Below are positions 32,425-43,491 of a stretch of DNA of 54,129 nt, in pieces. The stretch is taken from contig JAYUCJ010000237.1 in the NCBI GenBank assembly GCA_043740415.1, positions 1-54,129 on the forward strand, in the 5' to 3' direction. The position numbers were made by a program, and so were the translations under genes. Below the pieces are notes generated by a model. The model did no database searches, was not told the origin of the DNA, and was given only the letters and a program-made list of their open reading frames with translations. Positions within the stretch are counted from its first letter, which is position 1. The number at the start of each line of letters is the position of its first letter. The stretch comes from Aalborgiella sp043740415 (GTDB lineage Bacteria > Pseudomonadota > Gammaproteobacteria > Burkholderiales > Burkholderiaceae_C).

Positions 32425-35400
32425 CTAAACCCACTCCTCACACAGCTTTTCAGCCTGCGACAACACCAGCTCGACAACTTCTTCCGTTTTTACCGGCGGA
32501 TATTTGTATTTTCGCAAAATCCGCTTGACCATCAGCCGCAGGCTGGCACGAACACTGTCACGCTTGGCCCAATCGACGCTGACATTCTTTCGCAAAGCTT
32601 CGGTCAATTCGTGGGCGATTTTCTTCAGCGTCTCGTCGCCCAGTTCGCGTACCGACGCTTCGTTGTTCGCCAGCGCATCGTAAAACGCCAGCTCATCATC
32701 ATTCAAGCCCAGTTCAGTGCCACGGTCCGCCGCTTCCTTGAATTTTTTCGCCATCGCAATCAGTTCTTCCATCACCTGCGCCGTCTCGATGGAACGGTTT
32801 TGATAGCGTTTGATGACGTTGGCCAGCAGCTCCGAGAACTTGTTGTTCTGGATCATATTCGTTGCAAAGCGGGTTTTGATCTCGCCTTCCAGCAGGCGCT
32901 CCAGCAACTCGACTGCCAAATTACGCTCGGGCAGATTGCGCACATCGTTCAAAAAGTCATCGTCCAAAATGCCAATATTCGGCTTATCCAGCCCGACAGC
33001 GTTGAAAATATCTACCACTTCCTCAGACACCACCGCCGAGCTGATAATTTGACGTATCGCCAAATCGCGCTCTTCGTTGGTTTTCTTCTGGCTGGTAGCG
33101 TCCCTCTTGGTCAGCATCACCTTGATGGCTTGAAAGAAAGCCACCTCTTCCCGAACAGCCTTGGCTTCGTCCAGCGTACAGCACAGCGTAAAGGCCTTAG
33201 ACATCGCCAACGCTGTGTCGCCAAAGCGCTTTTTACCGTCTTTGATGCCCAGCACATGGTTAGCGGTTTTGGCCAGCAGGCTGTGGCCGTGGGTCAGAAA
33301 GCCGCTGTAGTCAAAGCCATGCAACATGGCATGCAATACGTCTATCTTTTCAAGAAGTACCGCAAACGCCTCGTGCACATCCACCGTCGGGCGGCCACGG
33401 CCTTTGCTGGCTGTGTACTCTTTCAGTGCCTGCTTCAGTTCGGTCGCAATGCCGATGTAATCCACCACCAGCCCGCCCTGCTTGTCTCGAAACACGCGGT
33501 TCACTCGCGCTATCGCCTGCATCAGGTTGTGGCCCTTCATCGGTTTGTCTACATACAAGGTATGAACACAAGGAGCGTCAAAACCCGTCAACCACATGTC
33601 CCGCACGATAACCAAGCGCATCGGGTCTGCCGGGTCTTTGAAACGCTTTTCCAATCGTTTCTTCGTTTGCTTGCTGTAAATGTGCGGTCGCAACAGAGGT
33701 TTGTCGCTGGCTGAACCTGTCATCACGATTTTGATGGCCCCTTTTTCAGGGTCATCATCGTGCCAGTCGGGTCGCAAGGCGACGATGGCATGGTACAAAT
33801 GCACGCAAATCTCGCGACTCATGGCCACCACCATAGCTTTGCCGGTTTGCGCTTTGTTGCGCTCCTCAAAATGCGCCACCAGATCTGCCGCCACTTGTTT
33901 GATGCGCGGCTCTGCACCTACAACTTGCTCTAACGCTGCCCAACGGCTTTTCAGGCGGGCTTGTTGGTCTTCTTCCTCGTCTTCGGCCAGTTCGTCCACT
34001 TCGGCGTCAATATCAGAAAGCTCGGACTCTTTCAGCCCCAGCTTGGCCAGGCGCGATTCAAAGTAGATCGCCACCGTCGCGCCATCGTCCCGCGCCTGCT
34101 GCATGTCGTAGATGTGGATGTAGTCGCCAAACACGGCGCGGGTGTTGCGGTCTTCGCTGGACACGGGCGTGCCGGTGAAGGCGACAAAGGTGGCGTTGGG
34201 CAGGGCATCGCGCAAATGCTGGGCGTAGCCGACCTGGTAGCTGGTCAGATTCTCTTGATTCACCAAAAATTCGGCTTCACCGTCTTTCGCCATGTACTTG
34301 GGCAACTCGCCAGAGCCTGTGGTCAGCACAGAAGACGCAGACGATGGTTTCTTGATCTTCAGCTTCGCCTCAAACCCATACTGCGTGCGGTGCGCCTCAT
34401 CTGCAATCACCACAATGTTGTGGCGGCTGGACAGCACCGGGAAGCTGTCTTCCTCCTCCCCCGGCATGAACTTCTGGATGGTCGCAAACACGATACCGCC
34501 CGAGGGCCGATTCGCCAGTTTGTCGCGCAAATCCTGCCGGGTGACGCCTTGCACCGGTTGCTCGCGCAGCAAATCTTGCGACAGCGAGAACACGCCAAAC
34601 AACTGGCCGTCCAGATCGTTGCGGTCGGAGATGACCACAATCGTCGGGTTTTCCATCGCCGCCTCGCGCATCACGCGGGCGGCAAAACAGGTCATGGTGA
34701 TGCTCTTGCCCGAACCCTGCGTGTGCCACACCACGCCGCCTTTGCCTTTGATGTTCGTCGGGCTGCCAGGGCGGGACGCAGCCACCACCTGGTCAATCGC
34801 CGCCCGCACCGCGTGGAACTGGTGGTAGCCGGCTATCTTTTTGACCAACGTGCCGTCATCTTCAAACAACACAAAAAACCGCAAATAGTCCAGCAAATAC
34901 GCTGGAGCCAGCACACCGCGCACCATGGTTTCCAGCCCGTTGAACTGTCCCAGCGGGTCTAAATTGATGCCGTCCACCGTGCGCCAAGCCATGTAGCGCT
35001 CGGCATTGCTGGACAGCGAGCCCATCATCGCCTCCGACCCGTCGGTAATCACCAGCACCTCGTTGTACTGGAACACATCGGGAATCTGCTCTTTGTAGGT
35101 CTCGATCTGCTGGTGGGCTTGCCAGATATCGGCCTTCAAATCGGCCGGATTCTTCAGCTCCAGCAGCACCAGCGGCAAACCGTTGACAAACAACACAATG
35201 TCTGGCCGGCGGGTGTGCTTCGCGCCTTTGATGGAAAACTGGTTCACTGCAAGCCACTCGTTGGCGATCGGGTTAGCAAAGTCCATCAAATAAACGAAAT
35301 CTCCTCGGGTCTCCCCTTCTTTTTGATACTCCACCGGCACACCGTTGATCAGCAGCCGGTGAAAATGTCGGTTCGCCACCAGCAACACAGGCGTTTCTAG

Positions 35401-35619
35401 GTTCAGCACCTGCTGCAAAGCGTCTTCTCGGGCGACCTGCGGAACATTGGGGTTGAGCCGCTGAATCGCCTCCCGCAGCCGTTCAACCAAAACCACCTGC
35501 ATGTAGTTGCTGCGCTCAGGCGCGCTGCCGTCAGGTGCGATGTCCGGGCCATACACGTGGGTGTAGCCCACATCGGCCAGCCAGCCCAGGGTTTCTTGTT
35601 CCAGTTGGTCTTCGGTCAT
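32425..35619 (-). CDS. hsdR: Type I restriction enzyme subunit R
   Basis: 1064 residues. The nuclease motif has Asp140 with Glu154-Leu-Lys156 (LVLLELKNP); the helicase part has Walker A TQGSGKS at about 300-306 and a DEAH box at 407-410. The subunit translocates DNA and cuts it when the site is unmodified. It has the full length and no frame damage. It is separated from hsdS by a toxin-antitoxin-like pair and two repeats, so it probably has its own promoter. Confidence 0.94.
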   Translation of the reverse strand: MTEDQLEQETLGWLADVGYTHVYGPDIAPDGSAPERSNYMQVVLVERLREAIQRLNPNVPQVAREDALQQVLNLETPVLLVANRHFHRLLINGVPVEYQKEGETRGDFVYLMDFANPIANEWLAVNQFSIKGAKHTRRPDIVLFVNGLPLVLLELKNPADLKADIWQAHQQIETYKEQIPDVFQYNEVLVITDGSEAMMGSLSSNAERYMAWRTVDGINLDPLGQFNGLETMVRGVLAPAYLLDYLRFFVLFEDDGTLVKKIAGYHQFHAVRAAIDQVVAASRPGSPTNIKGKGGVVWHTQGSGKSITMTCFAARVMREAAMENPTIVVISDRNDLDGQLFGVFSLSQDLLREQPVQGVTRQDLRDKLANRPSGGIVFATIQKFMPGEEEDSFPVLSSRHNIVVIADEAHRTQYGFEAKLKIKKPSSASSVLTTGSGELPKYMAKDGEAEFLVNQENLTSYQVGYAQHLRDALPNATFVAFTGTPVSSEDRNTRAVFGDYIHIYDMQQARDDGATVAIYFESRLAKLGLKESELSDIDAEVDELAEDEEEDQQARLKSRWAALEQVVGAEPRIKQVAADLVAHFEERNKAQTGKAMVVAMSREICVHLYHAIVALRPDWHDDDPEKGAIKIVMTGSASDKPLLRPHIYSKQTKKRLEKRFKDPADPMRLVIVRDMWLTGFDAPCVHTLYVDKPMKGHNLMQAIARVNRVFRDKQGGLVVDYIGIATELKQALKEYTASKGRGRPTVDVHEAFAVLLEKIDVLHAMLHGFDYSGFLTHGHSLLAKTANHVLGIKDGKKRFGDTALAMSKAFTLCCTLDEAKAVREEVAFFQAIKVMLTKRDATSQKKTNEERDLAIRQIISSAVVSEEVVDIFNAVGLDKPNIGILDDDFLNDVRNLPERNLAVELLERLLEGEIKTRFATNMIQNNKFSELLANVIKRYQNRSIETAQVMEELIAMAKKFKEAADRGTELGLNDDELAFYDALANNEASVRELGDETLKKIAHELTEALRKNVSVDWAKRDSVRASLRLMVKRILRKYKYPPVKTEEVVELVLSQAEKLCEEWV

Positions 35620-35679
35620 CTCGTTAAAAGCTCAATATTGGTTTAATTGCCGTAACCGCAGTTTTACAGTATTAAAGCA

Positions 35680-35723
35680 TTCTTTAATTTAAAGAAAGGC
35701 ATTGAAAGAAGTCTTTCAATGCC
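35680..35723 (-). promoter_or_regulatory. Two palindromes upstream of hsdR
   Basis: GGCATTGAAAG-n4-CTTTCAATGCC, an 11-base perfect stem with a 4-base loop, and TCTTTAATTTAAAGA a few bases closer to hsdR. On the minus strand the first is followed by TTTCTTT, so it could terminate the upstream pair, or either may be an operator for hsdR. Confidence 0.5.
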
Positions 35724-35730
35724 CAAAAAA

Positions 35731-35820
35731 TGCCTCAAATCGGTCAAAACCCTCATTTTAAAGGTCAAATATGCCTCTAGCCGGCGTATTTATTGCCTAA
35801 GGTGCTATATTATTTGTAGT
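35731..35820 (+). repeat. Family B dispersed repeat, long form, hsdR side of the TA pair
   Basis: About 90 bases: TGCCTCAAATCGGTCAAAAC, CCTCATTTTAAAGGTCAAAT, then CTCTAGCCGGCGTATTTATT and the GCTATATTA end. It matches the copy at 36580-36670 over about 80 bases in the same orientation, thus a long direct repeat on either side of the toxin-antitoxin pair. Confidence 0.88.
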
Positions 35821-35847
35821 GAAATCGACCATAAAACCCAGCATGGC

Positions 35848-36195
35848 TCAAGCCGCCATCTTGAGCGGCACCAAGGGTGGGCGCTCAGGTTTGGCTTTTT
35901 CTGCTTTGATTTGCTCTTCCAGAATCTCTTTCAACGCTGGCTTCACAAAGCGATGCAAGATATCGCGCATCAACGGCTGGTAGCCCACGCCGTGAAAGTC
36001 CGCAATCAGCTTGTAATTGCGAATCAGGTCTTTGGGCAGACGAATGGAAATGGCCTGCAACTCCAATGCCTCCTCTAGCGCAGCTTCATGCGCGTCATCT
36101 GCCACAACGACATATTGCTCATCTGCACCCAAAGCGCGGCTGTCCCACGCTTCTTCAGTGTCTTTCACTCGTTTGGTTTTCAATTTTGTATTCAT
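35848..36195 (-). CDS. Ribbon-helix-helix (BrnA/CopG-like) antitoxin candidate
   Basis: 115 residues. The N-terminus is polar (MNTKLKTKRVKDTEEAWDSR); the C-terminal half has LELQAISIRLPKDLIRNYKL, a CopG/BrnA-like ribbon-helix-helix. It follows the 97-residue gene by about 20 bases, the toxin-first order seen in BrnTA. The Lys/Glu-rich tail may bind the toxin. It is likely an autorepressor of the pair. Confidence 0.78.
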   Translation of the reverse strand: MNTKLKTKRVKDTEEAWDSRALGADEQYVVVADDAHEAALEEALELQAISIRLPKDLIRNYKLIADFHGVGYQPLMRDILHRFVKPALKEILEEQIKAEKAKPERPPLVPLKMAA

Positions 36196-36216
36196 GTTGT
36201 ATCTCCTTCTTCAGCA

Positions 36217-36510
36217 TCAGCTCGCCATACCATGACGTGCGTAAATCGCTAATTCAGCCTCATTCGGCTCATAAGCGGTTTTTAGTATGATTTGTACACC
36301 CTTTTGTATATACACAATTTTTAATAGCCGATTATTATTGGTTTTTGCTATAAACCAAAGTGTGGGCGGATTTGTCTTTGTCAAGGCACGGCTATCGGTC
36401 AATAATTTGCCATTTTTATTGAGAAAACATTGCCTAACCTCTGCAACCTCAACCAGATGCTTGGTTTTTAGCTTGTGCTGAATTGAGGCAGTGATTTTGA
36501 GATTTTTCAA
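36217..36510 (-). CDS. Toxin candidate, BrnT-like
   Basis: 97 residues: KHLVEVAEVRQCFLNKNGKL, TNPPTLWFIAKTNNNRLLKI, VYIQKGVQIILKTAYEPNEA, ELAIYARHG. Databases often call such proteins ADP-ribosyl-(dinitrogen reductase) hydrolase, which is not supported by the small size; the TAYEPNEAE..IY pattern is close to BrnT-type mRNA interferases. It precedes the ribbon-helix-helix gene, and the pair lies inside the restriction locus. Confidence 0.7.
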   Translation of the reverse strand: MKNLKITASIQHKLKTKHLVEVAEVRQCFLNKNGKLLTDSRALTKTNPPTLWFIAKTNNNRLLKIVYIQKGVQIILKTAYEPNEAELAIYARHGMAS

Positions 36511-36520
36511 AGTATATTGA

Positions 36521-36532
36521 TTGTATATACAA
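36521..36532. promoter_or_regulatory. Palindrome upstream of the toxin-antitoxin pair, operator candidate
   Basis: TTGTATATACAA, perfect, 11 bases before the first ATG. A second near-copy (TTGTATATACACAA) lies inside the toxin gene near 36304. A further ATTCC-n6-GGAAT sits just upstream. Confidence 0.5.
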
Positions 36533-36579
36533 AATCGGAATTCCGATTAGGGAATCCCCTCGGTTTTAACGGTAATTTA

Positions 36580-36670
36580 GCCTCAAATACGTCAAAACCC
36601 TCATTTTAGGGATAAAATATACCTCTAGCCGGCGTATTTATTGCCTAAGCAGCTATTAAATATATAGCAA
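36580..36670 (+). repeat. Family B dispersed repeat, long form, hsdS side of the TA pair
   Basis: About 90 bases: GCCTCAAATACGTCAAAACC, TCATTTTAGGGATAAAATAT, ACCTCTAGCCGGCGTATTTA, then GCAGCTATTAAATATATAGC. It ends 7 bases from the hsdS stop. It forms a direct repeat with 35731-35820. Confidence 0.88.
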
Positions 36671-36677
36671 ATTTCAG

Positions 36678-37956
36678 CTATGCAGGTAAACGAAGCTGCC
36701 CAGAAATCAAGCGCGGCAGCAGGGTGTCGCGGAGGGTGGCTAGGGTTTGGGCTTGAATTGAAGTCGCAATCCATCTTTCAATCAACGGTTCGAAATAAGC
36801 ATTTGCCGCAGCTACGAAATCTGCTGGCGGAACCACGACTTTGGCTTCCGTCAGGTGTTTACGCTGAATATGCCCCATCGTCGTGGCTTTACTTTCGGCA
36901 ATTTGCTGAAAATTGGCAAGATGATGTTTCGTCCAAAGGTAATAAAACCACTTTGGGTAATCTGCGGATGTAACTTTAAACAAATGCTGATTTAAAGCGC
37001 CTTCGCCACCGCACCAGATGATTACTTCCAAGCTGCCAGACCATGAAAACAAGACGTCTCCGTTCTGAATAATGTATTCAGGCTTGAGGTTACGGTTGGC
37101 GCGATCTGCGCCCGTTGTATCGCCTTTGCGTAATTGGGAGATTTTGATGACCGGAAGCCAATTATTCTCTTCCGGCGGGAATTTTTGTAATGCCAGTCCG
37201 TTTAGGTACTCGGCGATGGTATCAAGTGACTTAACCCGCCACCCCTTCGGCACCTCCCCCAATTCCGACGCCTCAAAACTGTCAGGAAACAGCGCGGCGG
37301 TGGCGGCGTCCATACCTTGGGGGGCGTTGCCCTGCTGCTTGGCGCGCACGGGGTCGAAGTCCACAAACCACGACTTGAACAGGGCTTGGGCGATGGCTTC
37401 CAGGGTGGTGTTGGTTTCGCGTAGGAGGGAGATGCGGTCGTCTAGGGCGCCGAGCATCGAAGCAATTTCAAGCTGAGTTTTCAGTGGCGGCAGATGAATT
37501 GGAACCGCTGAGAGGATGCCAGTGTTCAAATTTGGCATCGTAGCGCCCACGGCATGACGAATCAGCCAGTCTTTTATATCAGGCATTCTGAGACAGTGAG
37601 AGATGAATTTCGCTGTCGCTTTAGATTCATCGCCAAGTCTGACTTTCAGGCAACCAGTGCCACAAAACCAACCAACTTCATGCGGTCGAATCAAGGCATT
37701 TTTGGTTACGTCACCACGGCGGCTGAAGACGATGTCGCCAAGTTGCAACTTATGCTGCGACAGTCGCTCCACGTCAGCTTGGTCAATTCGAGCAATTCCG
37801 TCTTCTACAATGCCGCCATCGCCAATATTGGTAGGCATGACAACTGGAACTCCGAATTCCTTGTAGTCAGACGTATGAAGCTGGCTCCCAAATGGCCCCG
37901 TTTGGATTGCACCGCCCTGAGATTTGCAAATTTCACCGAGAGTGGTGGATTTCCAC

Positions 37957-37967
<11 letters not shown>
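36678..37967 (-). CDS. hsdS: Type I restriction-modification specificity subunit S
   Basis: 429 residues with two target-recognition domains: the first at about 1-170 (TLGEICKSQGGAIQTGPFGS), the second at about 235-400 (ELGEVPKGWRVKSLDTIAEY). Each is followed by a conserved helical spacer (LGALDDRISLLRETNTTLEA and the C-terminal TLATLRDTLLPRLISGQLRL). It sets the DNA sequence recognised. The start overlaps hsdM by 11 bases. It is complete. Confidence 0.92.
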
Positions 37968-39633
<1,666 letters not shown>

Positions 39634-39675
39634 AGGGGCTACAAACTTGGGGGCTATAAACCTGGTTCATCATAG

Positions 39676-39712
39676 CAAAAAACCCCGTAAACATGACATT
39701 TACGGGGTTTGA
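39676..39712 (-). terminator. Intrinsic terminator after tRNA-Lys
   Basis: On the minus strand AACCCCGTAAA pairs with TTTACGGGGTT, followed by TTTTT, directly after the tRNA gene. Confidence 0.88.
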
Positions 39713-39715
39713 ATT

Positions 39716-39791
39716 TGGTGGGACCTGCGGGGGTCGAACCCACGACAAACGGATTAAAAGTCCGCTGCTCTACCAACTGAGCTAAGGTCCC
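39716..39791 (-). tRNA. tRNA-Lys (UUU)
   Basis: Minus strand: acceptor GGGACCT, D-arm AGCTCAGTTGGTAGAGC, anticodon stem CGGACTTTTAATCCG (anticodon TTT), T-arm GTGGGTTCGACCCCCGC-like, and an encoded CCA. All arms pair. It lies between hsdM and tcdA, a common landing place for mobile DNA, but no attachment repeat is visible. Confidence 0.96.
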
Positions 39792-39877
39792 ATTTTGTTT
39801 TACAGCTTACTTACGTTCACTGCAGCACAGCCTCAAATTATAGCGTTATTTTTAGCAACTTTGAAGCTCTTTGAAAA

Positions 39878-40666
39878 TTACTCCGCTAAATTTGCTAATT
39901 TATCCAATGCCCAACCTGCGGCGCATTGCCCAAAGGTGGCGGTGACGCTCACAACCGAGCCATAACCGTGGCAATTTAGGGTGTTATCTGTGATTGCAGT
40001 AACATTAGATAGCGTATTCGAAGTGTCGGGCTGTTTGACAGCTTCTCGGCTAAAAATACAGTTCACGCCAATTTTTCGACCCTCCCGTGGAGCAGCGTGT
40101 TCTTTGCGCAAACGATAGCGTAACTGCGCTAATAAAGGGTCATGGGTGGTTTTAGACAAGTCATCAATATCGACCAAATGCGCCAAACGCTTACCGCCCG
40201 CAGCTCCAACGGAAATAAACAACTTTTTAGACCGCACTGCCCAAGCCGCCATGGCCACTTTGGCATGAACTTGGTCACAGGCATCAATGACAACGTCCAC
40301 CTCAACAGGGACAAGGGATGACCAGTTTTCTGGCGTCACAAAATCATCAATACATTTAACATCACATGACGGATTGATCAGCGCGATACGGTCTTGCATC
40401 GCTACTATTTTTGATTGACCCAATGTGCTTTGTGTCGCATGCACCTGACGGTTGATGTTGGATTCAGACACATGGTCCATATCCACCATGGTGATGTGCC
40501 CTACCCCACTACGCGCTAGGGCTTCGACCGCCCAAGAGCCAACACCTCCTACGCCAACCACCATAACGTGCGAGCCACGAATTCGGGTGGCACCTGCAGC
40601 GCCGTATAGACGATCTAAGCCACCAAACCGACGTGCGGCATCAAAATCAACAGTCTCAGTAGCCAA
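39878..40666 (-). CDS. tcdA: tRNA threonylcarbamoyladenosine dehydratase (TcdA/CsdL)
   Basis: 262 residues, E1-like fold: nucleotide motif VMVVGVGGVGSWAVEALARS, then SNINRQVHA and VDVVIDACDQV. It cyclises t6A37 in tRNA to ct6A using ATP. The E1-like family also includes MoeB/ThiF, but size and the DRLYGAAG N-terminus point to TcdA. It follows cpoB by 17 bases. Confidence 0.9.
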   Translation of the reverse strand: MATETVDFDAARRFGGLDRLYGAAGATRIRGSHVMVVGVGGVGSWAVEALARSGVGHITMVDMDHVSESNINRQVHATQSTLGQSKIVAMQDRIALINPSCDVKCIDDFVTPENWSSLVPVEVDVVIDACDQVHAKVAMAAWAVRSKKLFISVGAAGGKRLAHLVDIDDLSKTTHDPLLAQLRYRLRKEHAAPREGRKIGVNCIFSREAVKQPDTSNTLSNVTAITDNTLNCHGYGSVVSVTATFGQCAAGWALDKLANLAE

Positions 40667-40683
40667 GGAAGTCGTTTAGAAAA

Positions 40684-41532
40684 TTATTTGAGCGTGCGTA
40701 AACGTTCGACGCCTGCAAACGCGGCTTCAGACTTTGGATACGTCTTCATCAACTCTTCCAATGTTTTCTTGGCAGCTTTAGCATCTTTCATCTCAAGCTG
40801 GCAGTTCGCAATGGACAACATGGCCTCAGGCGCACGCACATGGTCTGGATTTTTTGAAATCATGCTGCGAAAATTGATGATCGCTTCTTTGTAATCACGG
40901 TTCGAATACTGTGCATTACCCAGCCAATACAACGCTGATGGTGAATAACCGCTAGTAGGATAGCGTTGAATAAAATCAAATAAGGCTTTTTGCGATTTAA
41001 CGAAATCACCCGCTCTGAACAGTGCGAACGCAGCATCGAAATCGCGCTTCTCATTGGGGTCAGCCATAAATTCACGGCCATCCAACGTGACTTTAAGCGG
41101 GTCTAATTTGGTTAGCTTTTGCTCCACAGCTTGGGAGCGTTGTTCAACCGCTTGCAATTTTTGCTCTGAAGCTTGCAGCATGTCTTTTTGACGAATTTGC
41201 ATTTCCGCTAAATTTCTAGCCAAAACTTCGTTATCACCCCTCAACTGAGAAATATCACCCTTCTGCCTGTCGATTTGATTTTGCAACTCAAACATGCTTT
41301 TGCGCAGCTGCGCTATTTCCTCCGCACTTCGTTGCTGGGCCGCACTTAAAGTGTTGTTGACCGTTGCATTTAAGCCGGAGATTTGTTGGCGCAAATCTAA
41401 AATAGCTTTGCGTGCCTCGTCATCGTCAAAAATGCCGGCATGCGCAGCTAGTGACATCAGTAAAAAACTAGCAACTGCAACTGACCGAGTAACGCTCAGA
41501 GTAGTAGGACGAATGTTTGAAAAAAAACTCAT
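40684..41532 (-). CDS. cpoB: Cell-division coordinator CpoB (YbgF)
   Basis: 282 residues. A signal peptide (SVAVASFLLMSLAAHA) is followed by a coiled coil (about 35-135, with repeated QQ/RS heptads) and tetratricopeptide repeats (DFDAAFALFRAGDFVKSQKA, SALYWLGNAQYSNRDYKEAI). It links Tol-Pal to peptidoglycan synthesis at the division site. It follows pal by 27 bases. Confidence 0.9.
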   Translation of the reverse strand: MSFFSNIRPTTLSVTRSVAVASFLLMSLAAHAGIFDDDEARKAILDLRQQISGLNATVNNTLSAAQQRSAEEIAQLRKSMFELQNQIDRQKGDISQLRGDNEVLARNLAEMQIRQKDMLQASEQKLQAVEQRSQAVEQKLTKLDPLKVTLDGREFMADPNEKRDFDAAFALFRAGDFVKSQKALFDFIQRYPTSGYSPSALYWLGNAQYSNRDYKEAIINFRSMISKNPDHVRAPEAMLSIANCQLEMKDAKAAKKTLEELMKTYPKSEAAFAGVERLRTLK

Positions 41533-41559
41533 GGAATTCCTGGGTTACTGTTTTCTTGT

Positions 41560-42132
41560 CTAGCGGTAGCTGATTTCAGCACGGCGGTTTTTAGCAGCGG
41601 CAGTATCGTCGCCGCCCAAATCTGCAGGCTTTTCTTTACCGAAACTCACGGCTTCGATTTGACTTTCGTTCAAACCAGACAGTGCCATCGCACGACGCAC
41701 GGCCTCGGCACGCTTTTGACCCAAAGCCAAGTTGTATTCACGGCCACCGGAAGAATCGGTGTGACCTTCCACTGAAATTTTGGTTGTTTTACGGCTTGAT
41801 AGAAACTGCACATGGGCATTGATGACGCTGGCGTATTCCGGCTTGACCAAATAGCTGTCAAAGTCAAAATAAATGACCTTGCCAACATTCGCTGGGCCAC
41901 CATTTGCACCACTGCCAGTGTTGCTTAAATCAACAGTAGCTACGCCGCCACTATTGCCTTGGCCATTGTTTGCACCACTGCCAGTACCACTACCAGAACC
42001 CATGGTTGAGGTGCCGGTTTTGTCTTCAACTGGTGCATCCAGTTTGACACCACTTGAGCAACCCGCCAAGCCCACTGCAAACGCTACGGCAACAGTTGCT
42101 GTTAAGAGGAATGATTTTAGTTGTTGCTTCAT
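41560..42132 (-). CDS. pal: Peptidoglycan-associated lipoprotein Pal
   Basis: 190 residues. The lipobox ends in LAGC (Cys25); a Gly/Ser/Asn-rich linker follows; the C-terminal OmpA-like domain carries VEGHTDSSGGREYNLALGQK and RAEAVRRAM, which bind peptidoglycan. It anchors the outer membrane to the wall together with TolB. Confidence 0.95.
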   Translation of the reverse strand: MKQQLKSFLLTATVAVAFAVGLAGCSSGVKLDAPVEDKTGTSTMGSGSGTGSGANNGQGNSGGVATVDLSNTGSGANGGPANVGKVIYFDFDSYLVKPEYASVINAHVQFLSSRKTTKISVEGHTDSSGGREYNLALGQKRAEAVRRAMALSGLNESQIEAVSFGKEKPADLGGDDTAAAKNRRAEISYR

Positions 42133-42195
42133 GTTTATCTTTCTAAAAATAATGACCGAAATATTTGGTACTTTACTGACTTTAAACTCAAAAAA

Positions 42196-43491
42196 TTAAT
42201 TACTCATTGGCGCCCATGCCGGCTCACGAATATCCCCACCTGCACCGCCTAGTTTTGTTTTGATTCGTCCATCAACTGTCGTAGTCATCAAGGCTTCCCT
42301 ACCCTGTAATTTTGTCGCATAGACAATCAATTTGCTATTTGCAGCAAAACTAGGCTTTTCATCTGCATTTGTATCTGTAATAGCGTTGGCTGCGCCTGAA
42401 GATAAATCCATTACAAACAACTTATAGCCGCCACCGGCACGTGATATGTAAGCCAACCATTTGCCATCCGGGCTTAACGTTGGCGAAATGTTGTAGTTAC
42501 CGGAAAAAGTGACACGCGTAGCGCCACCGCCTGAAGCAGCCATCTTGTAAATTTGTGGTGCGCCACCACGGTCGCTCATAAAGTAAATACTCTTTCCATC
42601 AGCGGAGTATGTAGCCTCAGTGTCAATACCTTCTGAGCGAGATAATCTAGTAGGTTCACCGCCTGACGCACTGACAGCATAGATTTGCGAGTTGCCATCT
42701 CGCGTCAAAGTTATGGCTAAAGTACGACCATCAGGCGACCAACTTGGGCCACTGTTGGAGCCTTTGAAGCCGGCAACCAATCTGCGCTTTCCTGTAGCAA
42801 CCTCGTATACCCAGATTTCAGGTTTACGCGCCTCAAAAGAAACATAGGCCAACTGTGCTCCGTTAGGAGACCATGCGGGTGAAATAATCGGCTCCGTGTT
42901 GGTCAATGCCGCAAAGGCGCCTTCACCGTCGGCATCTGCCGTCCATAACGTATAACGTGTGCCTGCTTTGGTGATGTAAGCAATCTTTGTCGAAAAAACA
43001 CCTTTTTCACCGGTGAGTTTTTCGTAGATATAGTCAGACACTTTGTGTGCAGCCAACCGAAAATTTGGCGCTGTAACCACATGGCTAGCGCCGCCTAAAT
43101 TTGAACCCTTGACGACATCCCACAAACGAAAGCGCACATCATAGCGACCATCCGCCAAGCGCGTGACGCTGCCTGCGGCCATAGCGTCAACCGCTTTCTG
43201 TCTAAACGCGGACATATCAGGCTGTGTGTTTTCATCCATAGCTACTGTGCCAGCGTCAATACTACGAAACTGACCACTGCGCTCTAAATCTGCCGCGACA
43301 ATAGCGCTGATTTTTTGCGTGCTGACTGCTTCGCCTTTGAAAGCGGCAATCGAAATCGGGACTTGCGTTAAACCCACACCAGACACATCAACCCGAAATT
43401 GAGCCTGAACCGAGGATAGAGAAAACAATGCTGCGAAAAAAAAGACTACGCCAGAAAATTTAAAACTAAGGCTTGATGAATGAGTCGTCAT
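42196..43491 (-). CDS. tolB: Tol-Pal periplasmic protein TolB
   Basis: 431 residues. A signal peptide (FSGVVFFFAALFSLSSVQA) precedes an N-terminal domain and a beta-propeller of five to six blades with repeats such as SPAWSPNGAQLAYVSFE, GPSWSPDGRTLAITL and SPTLSPDGKWLAYIS. It binds Pal and TolA. Its start overlaps the glycosyltransferase stop (ATGA). tolQ, tolR and tolA are not next to it. Confidence 0.95.
   Translation of the reverse strand: MTTHSSSLSFKFSGVVFFFAALFSLSSVQAQFRVDVSGVGLTQVPISIAAFKGEAVSTQKISAIVAADLERSGQFRSIDAGTVAMDENTQPDMSAFRQKAVDAMAAGSVTRLADGRYDVRFRLWDVVKGSNLGGASHVVTAPNFRLAAHKVSDYIYEKLTGEKGVFSTKIAYITKAGTRYTLWTADADGEGAFAALTNTEPIISPAWSPNGAQLAYVSFEARKPEIWVYEVATGKRRLVAGFKGSNSGPSWSPDGRTLAITLTRDGNSQIYAVSASGGEPTRLSRSEGIDTEATYSADGKSIYFMSDRGGAPQIYKMAASGGGATRVTFSGNYNISPTLSPDGKWLAYISRAGGGYKLFVMDLSSGAANAITDTNADEKPSFAANSKLIVYATKLQGREALMTTTVDGRIKTKLGGAGGDIREPAWAPMSN

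Noticed and set aside
39716..39791. tRNA-Lys as attachment site of an element carrying the hsd genes
   Set aside because: No second copy of the tRNA 3' end and no integrase were seen in the window.
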